Assembly: GCA_001898075.1 (NCBI GenBank)
Contig: MKSD01000001.1
Location: forward strand, 62,001 to 126,000
Source: Alphaproteobacteria bacterium 40-19
Lineage (GTDB): Bacteria; Pseudomonadota; Alphaproteobacteria; Holosporales; Holosporaceae
Length of the DNA stretch: 64,000 nucleotides
Direction of reading: 5' to 3'
This document shows positions 45,506 to 54,436 of this stretch, piece by piece. Numbering within the stretch: the first letter of the stretch is position 1; each line of letters starts with the position of its first letter. The position numbers were made by a program, and so were the translations under genes. The notes below the pieces were generated by a model, which saw only the letters and a list, made by a program, of their open reading frames with translations, searched no databases and had not been told where the DNA came from.

Positions 45506-48500
45506 TCAGTTTTTTGCTTTCCATACAATCAAAGGCTGGCGCACCCAAACAATACCTTGATTAATTTTATGTTCGGGATAAATACTTTGAATAGCTTGGG
45601 CGTAAGTGGAAAGCTGCTGTTGGTAGGCCAGGGGGACCTGATACCAATCAGCTGGACAAATTTTGTCAATTTTAAAGTCCAGAATATCGATGTGCCTAGG
45701 GTGTCGGATGAGGCGGTCAATACGCAGAATCTCGGGGCCTGAAGGACTTTCAAAGGCCACACTGACTTCCGAGCTGCTGTTGGGGCCAAACAAGAATGAA
45801 AACTTTTCATCGCTGATCAATAGGGCGCATCGCCGGGCCCAGAACTGAGCTTGTTTTAAAGAGCAGCCTTTACCTAATAAAAATTCAACACTGGTTTGAA
45901 AGGGGTCCAGGGGACTTCCGGGCAATTTATCCAGGATTTCATGAATCCATAATCCTAAATCTTGAGCCTTATTTAAGGAAAAAGAAAATCGGGGTTTGCA
46001 AAAATCTAAAGGGTGAGTGCCTTTTTCAAGCGGGATGCCGGGGGCCCAAAGGTTTTTAGGCTCAGGTGATAAAGTGTCGGAAGGCTGAAGCCCCAGAGGG
46101 GGTTTTTCAATTCTATAGGTTTGAATTGTTTGATCTTGCTCTGTGTCTTTTCCCTGATTTTTCGTCTTATCTTTCCCTTGATTTTTCTTGGGAACTTCAA
46201 TTTTTTTTCCCACCCTAGAAATGGTGTGAAGAATTTTTTGGTGCCAACTCCCTTCGACAGGGGCGTGCAAGGCCCCCATATAAAGTCTTTCCTGAGCCCG
46301 GGTCATGGCCACATAAAGTAAACGGTTGTATTCCATCCATTGTTGTTGGGTAAAAGCTTGCAGAGCTTTTTGTTCTGGATGAATCCAATCCGGAGTTTGG
46401 GGAAGATTCAACAGAGGACGTCCACCTTGGTGGACAAAAAGACCTTTTTCAGGGCAAAAGGCCTCTAGATCTGGGATAATGATGACGGGGGCCTGCAGGC
46501 CTTTAGACCCGTGGATCGTCAAAAGTTGGATACGCTCTTTTGGGGGCGACCCTTCTTTTTTGGAAGCCCGGAAACTGGGCCACAGAGAAAGAAACTCTTG
46601 CCAGTGGTATCCTTTTTCAGAAAAAGTAAATAAAAGGGCTAGTAAGTCTTCAAAGGCTTCGTAACAGTCTCGATAGTCTTGGTACCGACCAGGGATATGA
46701 CAGACGTAAATTAGATAGCACATCCATTGAAAAGGGGATAGTTCATGAAAAGCGCGGTACCATTGTTGCAATTGCTGGACAATTTCTTGAAAGCGGGGCG
46801 AGGGGTGCTGTTGAAGGCGCTGGAAAAGGTCGCACGAGCCTCGATTATAAGCCAGTTCGTACAGTTCTTCTTCCGTGATACTGCCCCCCAGAGGGCTTTT
46901 TAAAACCCCTGCCAAAGACCAATCGTCTTTAGAATTTAACATAAAAGCTACCAAGGTCATTACATCTGCCAAAACGGGATCTTTTTCCAAGGCCAGAGCA
47001 CTTTTTTCACAGACTCCCAAGCCTGCTTTAGCAAAAATCTCTAAAATAGCTTGGAAAAGACCACATCTCTTGGGGATCAAGATCATAATGTCGTGTAACA
47101 TGACAGGGCGTTGTTCTGTTTCCAAGAAGAAAGGTTTTTTCTGCCATTGGCCAATTATTTCAGCCCAGTTTTTGGCGGTTTCTTGCGCTTTTGTAAGGGG
47201 CATGAGTACATCTGAGTGTTCCGTGCTTTGTGGCACAGGAGGCCAATATTCAATGTACCCTCCTTGAAACGGAAGGGCGCTGGAATGTGGGGGAAAAGGT
47301 TGGGGTGTCAAAGGGCAAGAAGGAAAGACTTGGTTGAAAAAGTCCAGTAAAACAGAAGTTGTGCGAAAAGAAACTGACAGAGTGAGATCTTGAAAGTTGA
47401 TGCCCCACTGCTGGGCGCATTGTTTTAAAAAGGAATGCGCGCTGTAAAAGGCGTCTAAGTCGGCTCCTTGAAAGCCATAAATGGATTGTTTGGGATCGGC
47501 TACAACAAAAAGAGTTTTGACAGGCGATGAAGACCACAAAGATTCTGCTAAGACTTTAATCAATTCCCATTGTTCGGCGCTGGTGTCTTGCGCTTCATCC
47601 ATCAAAATATGGTCGATTTGATGATCCATTTTATACAGGATCCAGCCCATATTAGCCGGGTCATTCATTAACTGCAGAGTGGTGGAAATCAGATCTTTAA
47701 AATCCAAACTGTATTCTTCTTTTTTAAGGGCTGTGTAGTTTTCTTGAATTTGACCAAACAAAGAAATCAAATGCCAAGCATTTTGGGCCTTGTGTCGATT
47801 GTTTTCATAAAGGCTGTAACGCTGTACCCAAGATTGTTCTTCTTTTAGCCACTCTTCTTGGGGAAATTTTTCTGAAAGAACAGTTTTACGACAAGCTCCC
47901 TGGGTGGTTAAAAAGATATCATTATACTCCTTAGAAAATCGAAGAGCTTGTAGACCTTCCATTTTTTTTGCTTGAGTGACTGTTAACGGAAGAGATGTAA
48001 TAGCAGTGATTTTTTCTGGGCTAAGACTTAAAGGCCATTCTTTTTCGGGGAAAAAAGGGAAGTCTATTTGGCACGGTCCACTGCCGTACCTAGAATACAG
48101 ATCCCACAGTTCTGATTGAAGTTGGTCTTCTGTGTAATCTTTGGCTAATTCTTGTAAAAGATGTTCTAAATCAATATCTTTATAGGCTTGATCCATGACC
48201 TGATCATAGGCTTTTTGCCACAAACGGGGTCCTTTGACTTCGTCTAAGATTTGGAAAGACACAGGGAGACCGGCTTCTAGGGGAAATTTTTGTAAAAAAC
48301 GCTGGCAAAAACTGTGAAGAGTTTGAATTTGAAAGGCCTCATCTAAAAATTGAGACAACAATCCCCGGGCCAGTGAAATATCTTCGGGGGAAGGGCTGCG
48401 TTGCAGACAGTTTTGTAATTCGGCACAAAGCTCTTCCTGTGGGGCACTGTAAAAAAAACTCAGGCGGCTTTCTAATCGCTGAAACATTTCCCCGGCGGCG

Positions 48501-48676
48501 GCTTTGGTAAAAGTTAGGCACAAAAGACTTCCGGGACGAGCCCCTTGCAGCATCAGACGCAAAATTCGATCTGTAAGAAGTTTCGTTTTTCCCGAACCTG
48601 CGGAAGCGGTAACCCAAAAACTGCTAAAAGGATCTAAAGCTTTTTGACGATGTAGCTGATCTACGATGTCAATCAT
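45506..48676 (-). CDS. addA: Double-strand break repair helicase-nuclease AddA
   Basis: 1056-residue UvrD/RecB-type helicase with C-terminal nuclease, the AddA subunit of the alphaproteobacterial AddAB complex that resects double-strand ends for recombination. Walker A is TASAGSGKTKLLTDRI (about 23-38), then LCLTFTKAAAGEM, the helicase motif II region HILMDEAQDTSAEQW, VADPKQSIYGFQGA and LLTIHGSKGLQAP. Near the C terminus the PD-(D/E)xK nuclease is kept (RIDRLIRHPRHIDILDFKID, then YQQQLSTYAQAI). addB is not in the window; in many relatives it lies next to addA. Divergent from alr. Confidence 0.93.
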   Translation of the reverse strand: MIDIVDQLHRQKALDPFSSFWVTASAGSGKTKLLTDRILRLMLQGARPGSLLCLTFTKAAAGEMFQRLESRLSFFYSAPQEELCAELQNCLQRSPSPEDISLARGLLSQFLDEAFQIQTLHSFCQRFLQKFPLEAGLPVSFQILDEVKGPRLWQKAYDQVMDQAYKDIDLEHLLQELAKDYTEDQLQSELWDLYSRYGSGPCQIDFPFFPEKEWPLSLSPEKITAITSLPLTVTQAKKMEGLQALRFSKEYNDIFLTTQGACRKTVLSEKFPQEEWLKEEQSWVQRYSLYENNRHKAQNAWHLISLFGQIQENYTALKKEEYSLDFKDLISTTLQLMNDPANMGWILYKMDHQIDHILMDEAQDTSAEQWELIKVLAESLWSSSPVKTLFVVADPKQSIYGFQGADLDAFYSAHSFLKQCAQQWGINFQDLTLSVSFRTTSVLLDFFNQVFPSCPLTPQPFPPHSSALPFQGGYIEYWPPVPQSTEHSDVLMPLTKAQETAKNWAEIIGQWQKKPFFLETEQRPVMLHDIMILIPKRCGLFQAILEIFAKAGLGVCEKSALALEKDPVLADVMTLVAFMLNSKDDWSLAGVLKSPLGGSITEEELYELAYNRGSCDLFQRLQQHPSPRFQEIVQQLQQWYRAFHELSPFQWMCYLIYVCHIPGRYQDYRDCYEAFEDLLALLFTFSEKGYHWQEFLSLWPSFRASKKEGSPPKERIQLLTIHGSKGLQAPVIIIPDLEAFCPEKGLFVHQGGRPLLNLPQTPDWIHPEQKALQAFTQQQWMEYNRLLYVAMTRAQERLYMGALHAPVEGSWHQKILHTISRVGKKIEVPKKNQGKDKTKNQGKDTEQDQTIQTYRIEKPPLGLQPSDTLSPEPKNLWAPGIPLEKGTHPLDFCKPRFSFSLNKAQDLGLWIHEILDKLPGSPLDPFQTSVEFLLGKGCSLKQAQFWARRCALLISDEKFSFLFGPNSSSEVSVAFESPSGPEILRIDRLIRHPRHIDILDFKIDKICPADWYQVPLAYQQQLSTYAQAIQSIYPEHKINQGIVWVRQPLIVWKAKN

Positions 48677-48914
48677 TTGAAACTTTTGTTAACCACTTAA
48701 GATAAAATAATAACAGAAGTTTTTAAATATAGGTCATACCCAGCGCATAAAATGTCTTCTTTATACACAGGGTTAGCTACAGAAAAAGCTTATTTGTCCT
48801 GAAAAAAAGACCAATAAAAAATTGAATATTTTCAAATTAAAAAATAACAACAAAAAACTGCTTGCACCGGATTTTTTTTGCTAAAATGACTGTTAGAGTT
48901 ATTTTTTGTTAGAA

Positions 48915-50000
48915 ATGTTACACGAAGAATCATTCGGTGCTTTATTAAGTAAACAAGCCTTGTGCCATAATGCCCAACTTCTTCGGGAAAAGGTACGCCC
49001 TTCCCGGGTCATGGCGATGGTCAAGGCCAATGCTTATGGTCACGGACTTTTGGGTTCTTGTACTGTTTTAGACCCTTATGTTGCGTATTTTGGGGTGGCC
49101 CGTGTAGAGGAAGCACTTTGTCTGGTGGACGCTGGATTTGAGGCTGAAAAAATTGTTCTTATCCAAGGGGTACTCAGTTCTTCCGCCATGAATTGGGCGG
49201 CGTCTTTGGGTATTCATGTGGTGGTGCATCATCCGGTCCATTTGCAATGGATAGAAGATCTTTCCAACCCTTTATCCTGTTGGATGAAAATAAATACAGG
49301 GATGAATCGATTGGGTTTTGGCATGGAAGATGCCCAAAGTCATTATGAACTTTTGAAAAAGAACAAAAAAGTGAACTTACATGGACTGATGTCTCATCTG
49401 GCATGTTCGGATGAAGTTGAACATCCTTTGAATCGCTTACAAATAGAGCGTTTTTCTGCTTTCGTCGATGGGAAAGAAGAGCTTAAAAGCCTTTTGAATT
49501 CGGGGGGTATTTTGCATTTTCCCGAGGCGTGTTTTGACGTTGTGCGTCCCGGATTACTGCTGTATGGCTTGCATCCGGTGGAAGGAAAGAGCGCTTGCCA
49601 AGAAGGATTTAGACCTGTGATGACTTTACAGACATCCCTTTCTGCAGTCTACCAAATTCGTGCAGGAAGTTCGGTGGGTTATGGGGCAGTGTATATATCT
49701 TCTTGTGATATGCCCGTGGGTATTTGTTCCATAGGATACGGGGACGGCTACCCTAGACGAGGCCGAGGAGAAAATTCGGTGGTCTTGGTGCATGGAGCCG
49801 AATGTCCTGTCATTGGCAGGATATCTATGGATCAAATGGCTATTGATCTAAGCCCTGCCCCCAGCGCTGTGACAGGAGATACAGTTTGTTTATGGGGACC
49901 AGAGTTACCCGCTGAACGCGTTGCAGTTGATTTAGATAAAGCAGTGTGGGAGCTTCCCACAGGAATTCAAGGTCGCGTTCCATTGCGTTGGGTGCCATAA
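48915..50000 (+). CDS. alr: Alanine racemase
   Basis: PLP enzyme making D-alanine for peptidoglycan. The 361 residues contain the PLP Lys in VMAMVKANAYGHG (K37), then KINTGMNRLGF, the phosphate-binding FDVVRPGLLLYG, the second catalytic Tyr in SVGYGAVY, and GRISMDQMAID. ATG 48915 gives the usual N terminus; TTG 48906 is just upstream. Its presence suggests the cell still makes at least some peptidoglycan. Confidence 0.95.
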   Translation: MLHEESFGALLSKQALCHNAQLLREKVRPSRVMAMVKANAYGHGLLGSCTVLDPYVAYFGVARVEEALCLVDAGFEAEKIVLIQGVLSSSAMNWAASLGIHVVVHHPVHLQWIEDLSNPLSCWMKINTGMNRLGFGMEDAQSHYELLKKNKKVNLHGLMSHLACSDEVEHPLNRLQIERFSAFVDGKEELKSLLNSGGILHFPEACFDVVRPGLLLYGLHPVEGKSACQEGFRPVMTLQTSLSAVYQIRAGSSVGYGAVYISSCDMPVGICSIGYGDGYPRRGRGENSVVLVHGAECPVIGRISMDQMAIDLSPAPSAVTGDTVCLWGPELPAERVAVDLDKAVWELPTGIQGRVPLRWVP

Positions 50001-50098
50001 AAGGCAGAAGAATTTTTTCTCTATTACTTATTAGTTAATTGCAATTTTTTTTTGAAAAAATTATGTAGAATAAGATTGTTATTTTTAATATTTTTTTA

Positions 50099-51885
50099 AT
50101 GATTAGAAAAATTTTATTTTTATTCTTTTTGAGCTGGGCAGAACCTACGCAAGCTCATCCAAAAAATTTGAAGTCTGAAGAAAAAACTCAAAAGATGAAC
50201 GACATACTATTCTCATTGGCTCTACGAAATGGGGATAGTTTAGAGTCTTTAAAAAGTCTGATCAGAGTCGCTTCTCCTAGGGCATTAGTTGGCAATTTCG
50301 TTTACTCTAAGGAATTGCAGACAATGTGTCTGGAATCTGAATATTTACGTTGGAAATTATTTGAAAGTACTTTTCGAATCAAAGATGATGTGGCACAAAC
50401 AGCTTGGCTCAATTATGTTTTAGAAGAAGATTCAATAGATACAAAGGGTGCAGCTTTAGTTAAAAATGATCTTAAGGGTGAAAAAGAGGCTATTTTCTCT
50501 TCAATTGTTCAAGCGTTCGATCGAAAAATACGTCATCATGTCAAAAAAGAAAAACTTTCCTCAGAAGATCAATTTCTCCCTCTAGCAGAGCAACTTATCG
50601 CTCTAGAAGATGGCTTTATCTGTTCTCGCTTAAAAGAGGCCTTAGACTTTAAGGATATTGATTTTTATTGTCAAATTACGGAATGTCTTGATGGTTACTT
50701 ATCAAAATTATTTTGTTCTAAAAAGAAAATAATAAGTTGTTTTGAAGAAACCTTAAAGGAGTTTTCTACTATAGCATTGCTTGTAAAATTTAGTGTGATT
50801 AATGAAGCGCTATCTGGTCATATCCAAAAGATTTTGGAAGATGAAAAAAAGTGCGAAGCTTTGTTTGATGAAGTTGGACAATCTGGTTCTTATTCTGCAC
50901 AAGGAGTATTACTTATTTTATGTGCACAAAGCGGTGTTGTTAGTAACAGGTTAAAAGATATAATCGATACAAAATTTAATGCTCCTAAGTATGCTGTATG
51001 TATATTTAATGATGTATTGAAGTTGGGTAGTTGTGACCAAATTCCTGCTGACTCTAAACAACAAACTTTGAAAAAAGATTTATTAACTCCAGGTGCAAAA
51101 AAGAAAGTAAACAATAAGGCGCTTCTTAGAATAGAGGAATTTGACTATGATGACACAAGGACAGAGTTTTCTGCGTTCAGTGAGTTGCCTGGAATAGAGG
51201 ATTTTTTGCCTGCATATTTTAAAAAAGAAGAGGACTATCCTGAAGAAAACAAGGGGTTATGTACGGGGAAAAATTTTGCTCTCAGATTGCATCTTGTGCT
51301 TCTTTGTATCAGGTCGGGTCTGAGTTTCAGCCCGTGGGAATGAATTGGAAAGCGGAATTTTCAGATCACGCAGGTGTGCATGCATTGCAAAATCAGGAAG
51401 CAGAAATTTTAAAGGAATTGGGAACTTCGGGTCGTTTAACTAAAGAGCATGCCCTTTTTAAAAAGTTTGCGAACAAGCTGGGTAATAGAGATGTTTTAAC
51501 AGTGTTCTTGATCCCTGATTCAGAAAGGTCGCCAGAAGAAAATTTTGTTTTATATTTACGTAATTTATTGCAAAATTTTTCAGAAGTAACATTTACGAGT
51601 GAAAAGACACAGCAAGAAGAACAGAGTGGTGTTTTTTGGGACGTTTTGAAACCTTTTGACTATCTGTTGCTGCGCAGTGAAAAACCCGGAGAGATCTGTT
51701 TTGAGTTCCAGAAAGGAAATCGTTGGGTTAGCGTGGTCCATCCTGAAACTCTTGTGCCTTTGACAGCTTATCCTTTGACAAAAAATAAAGAAGTCTTTCA
51801 AAAGAAAGAGATATCGGAAGACGTTTTTGATTTGACAGATCAGATGAATAAATTGAAAATAATCAAAAATAAAAAAGACATTTAA
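50099..51885 (+). pseudogene. Secreted protein related to the 14.7-17 kb gene, frameshifted
   Basis: ATG 50099 starts a Sec signal peptide (MIRKILFLFFLSWAEPTQA, then HPKNLK) and a long helical region. The frame ends at 51343, but the overlapping frame from 51243 continues to 51885. It encodes the C-terminal module shared with the 14732 gene (DVLTVFLIPDSERSPEENF, VFWDVLKPFDYLLL, ICFEFQKGNRWVSVV). The shift lies between 51243 and about 51343, where short A and G runs occur. Reconstructed length about 595 residues. The shared module suggests a lineage-specific protein family; function unknown. Confidence 0.6.
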
Positions 51886-52143
51886 TTTCATCTAGGTGAC
51901 TTTTACAGAGAGTCCTGGCAGAGGTTATTGGTACACTCAGGACTCTATAGGAATCCACAAATGATCAGTGGATTTAAAGAATAAGATTTGTCAGAAGTAA
52001 ATCTCTTGATGAAACAATAGCAGGTCTGTTGTTGGAGTTTTACTGAGGGGAATTTTAAATACTGCAAGAAGGAGTACTTTTATTTACTTAAAATATATTA
52101 TTTTCAAATACTATATTTGTAAAGTAAAAAATCGTTACTCCAA

Positions 52144-53904
52144 ATGAAAAAAAATATATTATTTTTGTTTTTATTTATTCAATTTTTTGAAACAGCAGAA
52201 GCATTAGAAAACAAATCAGTAGAATTGTTAGACAATAAAGTGAACGATATTAATCAAGCTAAAAAAAGAGAATATTTAGTTAAAGCAGCCCCTATTTTAA
52301 ATCATATGCAAGGTGATACTTTAAAAAAACTGGCTCAATATATAGGGGATATGGATCAAGATAACGATGGAGAAGTTGATTTTTACAGTGATTCTTTAAG
52401 CACAGAACAATACGAACAAATGAAACGTTTTAAGACGAATGTTGCAGAAACGTTTGGTTCTTCTGGCGGGGAATGTTTTGGTTTTGTTTATACTTGGTTT
52501 ACACAAGATATTTTAAACTCTAAGAAAAAATTTACTGAATTTATTGATTTTTTAAAGAAATGGGATAAAAATTATAAAACCATGCCTAAAAAAGAACATC
52601 AAGTTATTGATCAAATGCTTCAAAGAATACGATTAGCCCAAGCTTATCAAAATGGAGATAGGAGTAGCCAATATAACGAACATTTGAAAGGTTTTTTTAT
52701 AGAGGGTGAACAAGGGAAAGGAGCCATGAAAGATTTGCATATCGACGACTTACTGGCTGATTCTGGACTTTTCAGAAGGCGGTTGGTCGAAAAAGTGCCG
52801 TTGATTGATCTACAAAATAACTTTCAAAAAGCTTTAGGGGGGCAGGATAAATGTATGTTAGCGATAGAAGTGTATGGGGATAGAGGCGGTCACGCTATGG
52901 GAGTTTATCAAGAAAAAGATGGGGGTCCTATTCTTTTTTACGATCCTAATTTTGATATTCAAACTGCCAAAAATGCAGAGGATCTAGCCTATAAAGTAAT
53001 GAACGCGGCAGGACTTGTGAATTGTTTTAAAGCTCATAATATAGATCGCCTTATTGATGTAGAGGCTTCCGGTGCACAGATACAACCTTACCATATGGAC
53101 CTCTATACTAGCGGGGATAAATTATATAGTTATTGGGGGGAGCATAGCAAGAAAAATGTAACACATCCATTTAATGTTTTAAGATCTATTATGGAAAATA
53201 TGGGGGTAGGAGATTCCTTATATTTGACCCCTAAAGGTGTTAAGCAAGGTGTAGGCTTAATCTGGAGCCGTTTAGGAACAGGAGAGTATTCTGTTCAATA
53301 CGAAGGATTAGATGGCCAGAAAGAACAGTTTTCATGTAAAAATGAAGATGATCAAAACAAAATGTTTGTTAAGATAGTCAATTATATGAAAGAAATTGAA
53401 AATAAAGGTACAGAATGGGATAATTTTATAGCGATGCCTGCAAAAGCCAATCCTTTACTTGCACGCCTCTCTGTGAATGCGTCTCACCTTAGAGCATCAG
53501 ATTCATCTGAAAAAGAGGTTAAAAATTCTTCAAGTGAAGGAGACAAAAAAGTTCTTCCATCTTCTGTAAAGTCTGAGGTGAAGCCTTCAGAAAACGCACA
53601 GGCAGAATTACCTAAAGACAAAAAAAGTACCGAGAGTGCCTCTTGGGGATTAGACTGGTTTAAAGGGATAAGTTTAGAAGATTACAGTGACAAAGCTTTG
53701 CGCGCAACTGCAACTGTTATTAAGAATTTTATTGCTCTTGGAAAATGGTGGTACACAAATCCGAAAGAATTAGCTGAGAAAGTGGATTCTGTTTTACCAG
53801 ATATATTGATTCAAAGATTGATAGAGTTTCTGCAAAAAAGTTCTAACCCCAAAGATATAGAGCTTCTAAAATTTTTATTGACTCTTCCAGTAGCCCACAA
53901 ATAA
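52144..53904 (+). CDS. Secreted cysteine protease-like protein (C58/YopT-type triad)
   Basis: 586 residues, intact. Sec signal peptide MKKNILFLFLFIQFFETAEA. A D-rich, EF-hand-like loop follows (DMDQDNDGEVDF, about residues 69-80). The next domain shows the ordered motifs of YopT/AvrPphB-type peptidases: Cys111 in GGECFGFVYTWF, His250 in RGGHAMGVYQ and Asp267 in ILFYDPNFD. The Cys-His and His-Asp spacings (139 and 17) are close to those of YopT. The C-terminal third has an acidic/Ser-rich linker (about 455-500) and a helical tail. Such enzymes cut host proteins when delivered by pathogens. Substrate and delivery route here are unknown. Confidence 0.7.
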   Translation: MKKNILFLFLFIQFFETAEALENKSVELLDNKVNDINQAKKREYLVKAAPILNHMQGDTLKKLAQYIGDMDQDNDGEVDFYSDSLSTEQYEQMKRFKTNVAETFGSSGGECFGFVYTWFTQDILNSKKKFTEFIDFLKKWDKNYKTMPKKEHQVIDQMLQRIRLAQAYQNGDRSSQYNEHLKGFFIEGEQGKGAMKDLHIDDLLADSGLFRRRLVEKVPLIDLQNNFQKALGGQDKCMLAIEVYGDRGGHAMGVYQEKDGGPILFYDPNFDIQTAKNAEDLAYKVMNAAGLVNCFKAHNIDRLIDVEASGAQIQPYHMDLYTSGDKLYSYWGEHSKKNVTHPFNVLRSIMENMGVGDSLYLTPKGVKQGVGLIWSRLGTGEYSVQYEGLDGQKEQFSCKNEDDQNKMFVKIVNYMKEIENKGTEWDNFIAMPAKANPLLARLSVNASHLRASDSSEKEVKNSSSEGDKKVLPSSVKSEVKPSENAQAELPKDKKSTESASWGLDWFKGISLEDYSDKALRATATVIKNFIALGKWWYTNPKELAEKVDSVLPDILIQRLIEFLQKSSNPKDIELLKFLLTLPVAHK

Positions 53905-54436
53905 GGCAATACTGTGGTTAATTTTTAAGTTAATATTGCTTTTATATAAAATAAAATATAAATTTTTATACTTGCGACTGGATAAAAGTCGCAAGTTTTT
54001 TAGATTTTTATAAGATTGCTAGTTGCTTAGTTCATCAAAAAAGCTATTAGAAAATTATATCAAAACCAAATATTATTGTACCGGAAATACTCTTTTAAAA
54101 AAAAATATTTAGAAGATAGTGATAAAAAAGAAGATGATATAGATTTATTAAGAGAACAGGATGCAGGAAAAGAAGATCCGGAGTACATTATAAATGCTGG
54201 AAGAAACAATGAAAGGATATGCAAGGCTATGTTTTTAAGATAATTGATAACTATTTAAGAGATCCAGGTAGAAGTAAGGAATAATATGCCAGATTATTCC
54301 GTACCTGGTTTCAGTTGGGAAAAGAAAGACGAAATAAAAAATTTTCCTAATACAAAGACCGTAAAGCTTTTATCTGTCTTACCTTAGGATCCAAAAGCCA
54401 ATAGATTAAAAACAACGCGTCATTTATGTTGCAGCT
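53905..54436. other. Gene remnants, no intact reading frame
   Basis: About 530 bases between the protease and the mechanosensitive channel gene. Short plus-strand pieces look coding: a Lys/Asp-rich stretch around 54095-54240 (KYLEDSDKKEDDIDLL, then EDPEYIINAGRNNERI) ended by TAA, and a 33-codon frame from ATG 54284 (MPDYSVPGFSWEKKDE) ended by TAG. They may be debris of one accessory gene. No family recognised. Confidence 0.4.
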
